A DNA stretch of 42,317 nt from Acidobacteriota bacterium (GTDB lineage Bacteria; Acidobacteriota; Terriglobia; Terriglobales; Acidobacteriaceae), in the NCBI GenBank assembly GCA_021791875.1, contig JAJYVU010000027.1:1-42317 (forward strand), given 5' to 3'. The notes beneath the pieces are model-generated. The model was not told where the DNA came from. It saw only the letters and a list, made by a program, of their open reading frames with translations, and searched no databases. The position numbers and the translations under genes are program-made. How positions within the stretch are numbered: position 1 is the stretch's first letter; the number at the start of each line of letters is the position of its first letter. Positions 42,295 through 42,317 of the stretch are shown in pieces.

Positions 42295-42317
42295 ATTCCA
42301 TTTGAGCCGAGAAGAAG

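Overview
The window is a GC-rich stretch of a Gram-negative bacterial chromosome. It has an outer-membrane beta-barrel protein with a C-terminal Phe, several lipoproteins, and a rod-shape (Mre/Rod) elongation operon. An Acidobacteriota (Terriglobia/Acidobacteriaceae-like) host is my inference. It rests on the overall protein style: proline/glycine-rich lipoproteins, an S45 acylase, an arylsulfotransferase-type lipoprotein, and an RNase E/G with a huge acidic insertion. No marker RNA gene is present to prove it. I see no rRNA, tRNA or CRISPR. The + strand looks G-rich whichever strand is coding, so long antisense open frames are common and were discarded.

Layout. 1-5537 (minus): an NtrY-type histidine kinase overlaps an NtrX-type AAA+ regulator by 4 bp. 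It is followed by a membrane-anchored SpoIIE/PP2C phosphatase that runs off the left edge. 5691-10642: a glycine-zipper lipoprotein, alanine dehydrogenase (minus), an acyltransferase-3 gene interrupted near its end by an in-frame TAG, and an aldehyde dehydrogenase (minus). Strong hairpins separate the convergent pairs. 10801-20438 (plus): the cell-elongation operon mreB-mreC-mreD-mrdA(PBP2)-rodA, then a 999-residue RNase E/G whose S1 domain is split by about 530 acidic/basic low-complexity residues. 20707-23883: an outer-membrane beta-barrel protein and an arylsulfotransferase-like lipoprotein.

24085-29957: a zinc-ribbon/XRE regulator diverges from an HD-domain hydrolase. A leucine/isovalerate catabolic set follows: methylcrotonyl-CoA carboxylase beta-type subunit, an unknown small membrane protein, an HMG-CoA lyase-like protein and a methylglutaconyl-CoA hydratase-like protein. 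A GlsB/YeaQ-type membrane protein comes next. 30150-34063: an AT-richer surface-glycan segment with a methyltransferase (+) facing a minus-strand operon. That operon reads DHH phosphoesterase, glycosyltransferase, 78-codon orphan gene, glycosyltransferase, and the orphan is coupled on both sides by 4-bp ATGA overlaps. 34201-42134 (plus): HAD phosphatase, penicillin-acylase-family Ntn hydrolase, polyprenyl (farnesyl-type) diphosphate synthase, citrate synthase, cysteine desulfurase and MnmA. The last two fit a sulfur relay for tRNA 2-thiouridine. 42177-42294 is a compact MITE-like element with near-perfect terminal inverted repeats bounded by TA.

Most promising for follow-up: the giant RNase E/G insertion with its duplicated FVLPGES motif, the doubly coupled 78-residue orphan gene, the amber-interrupted acyltransferase, the MITE-like element, and the NtrX regulator lacking the sigma-54 contact loop.
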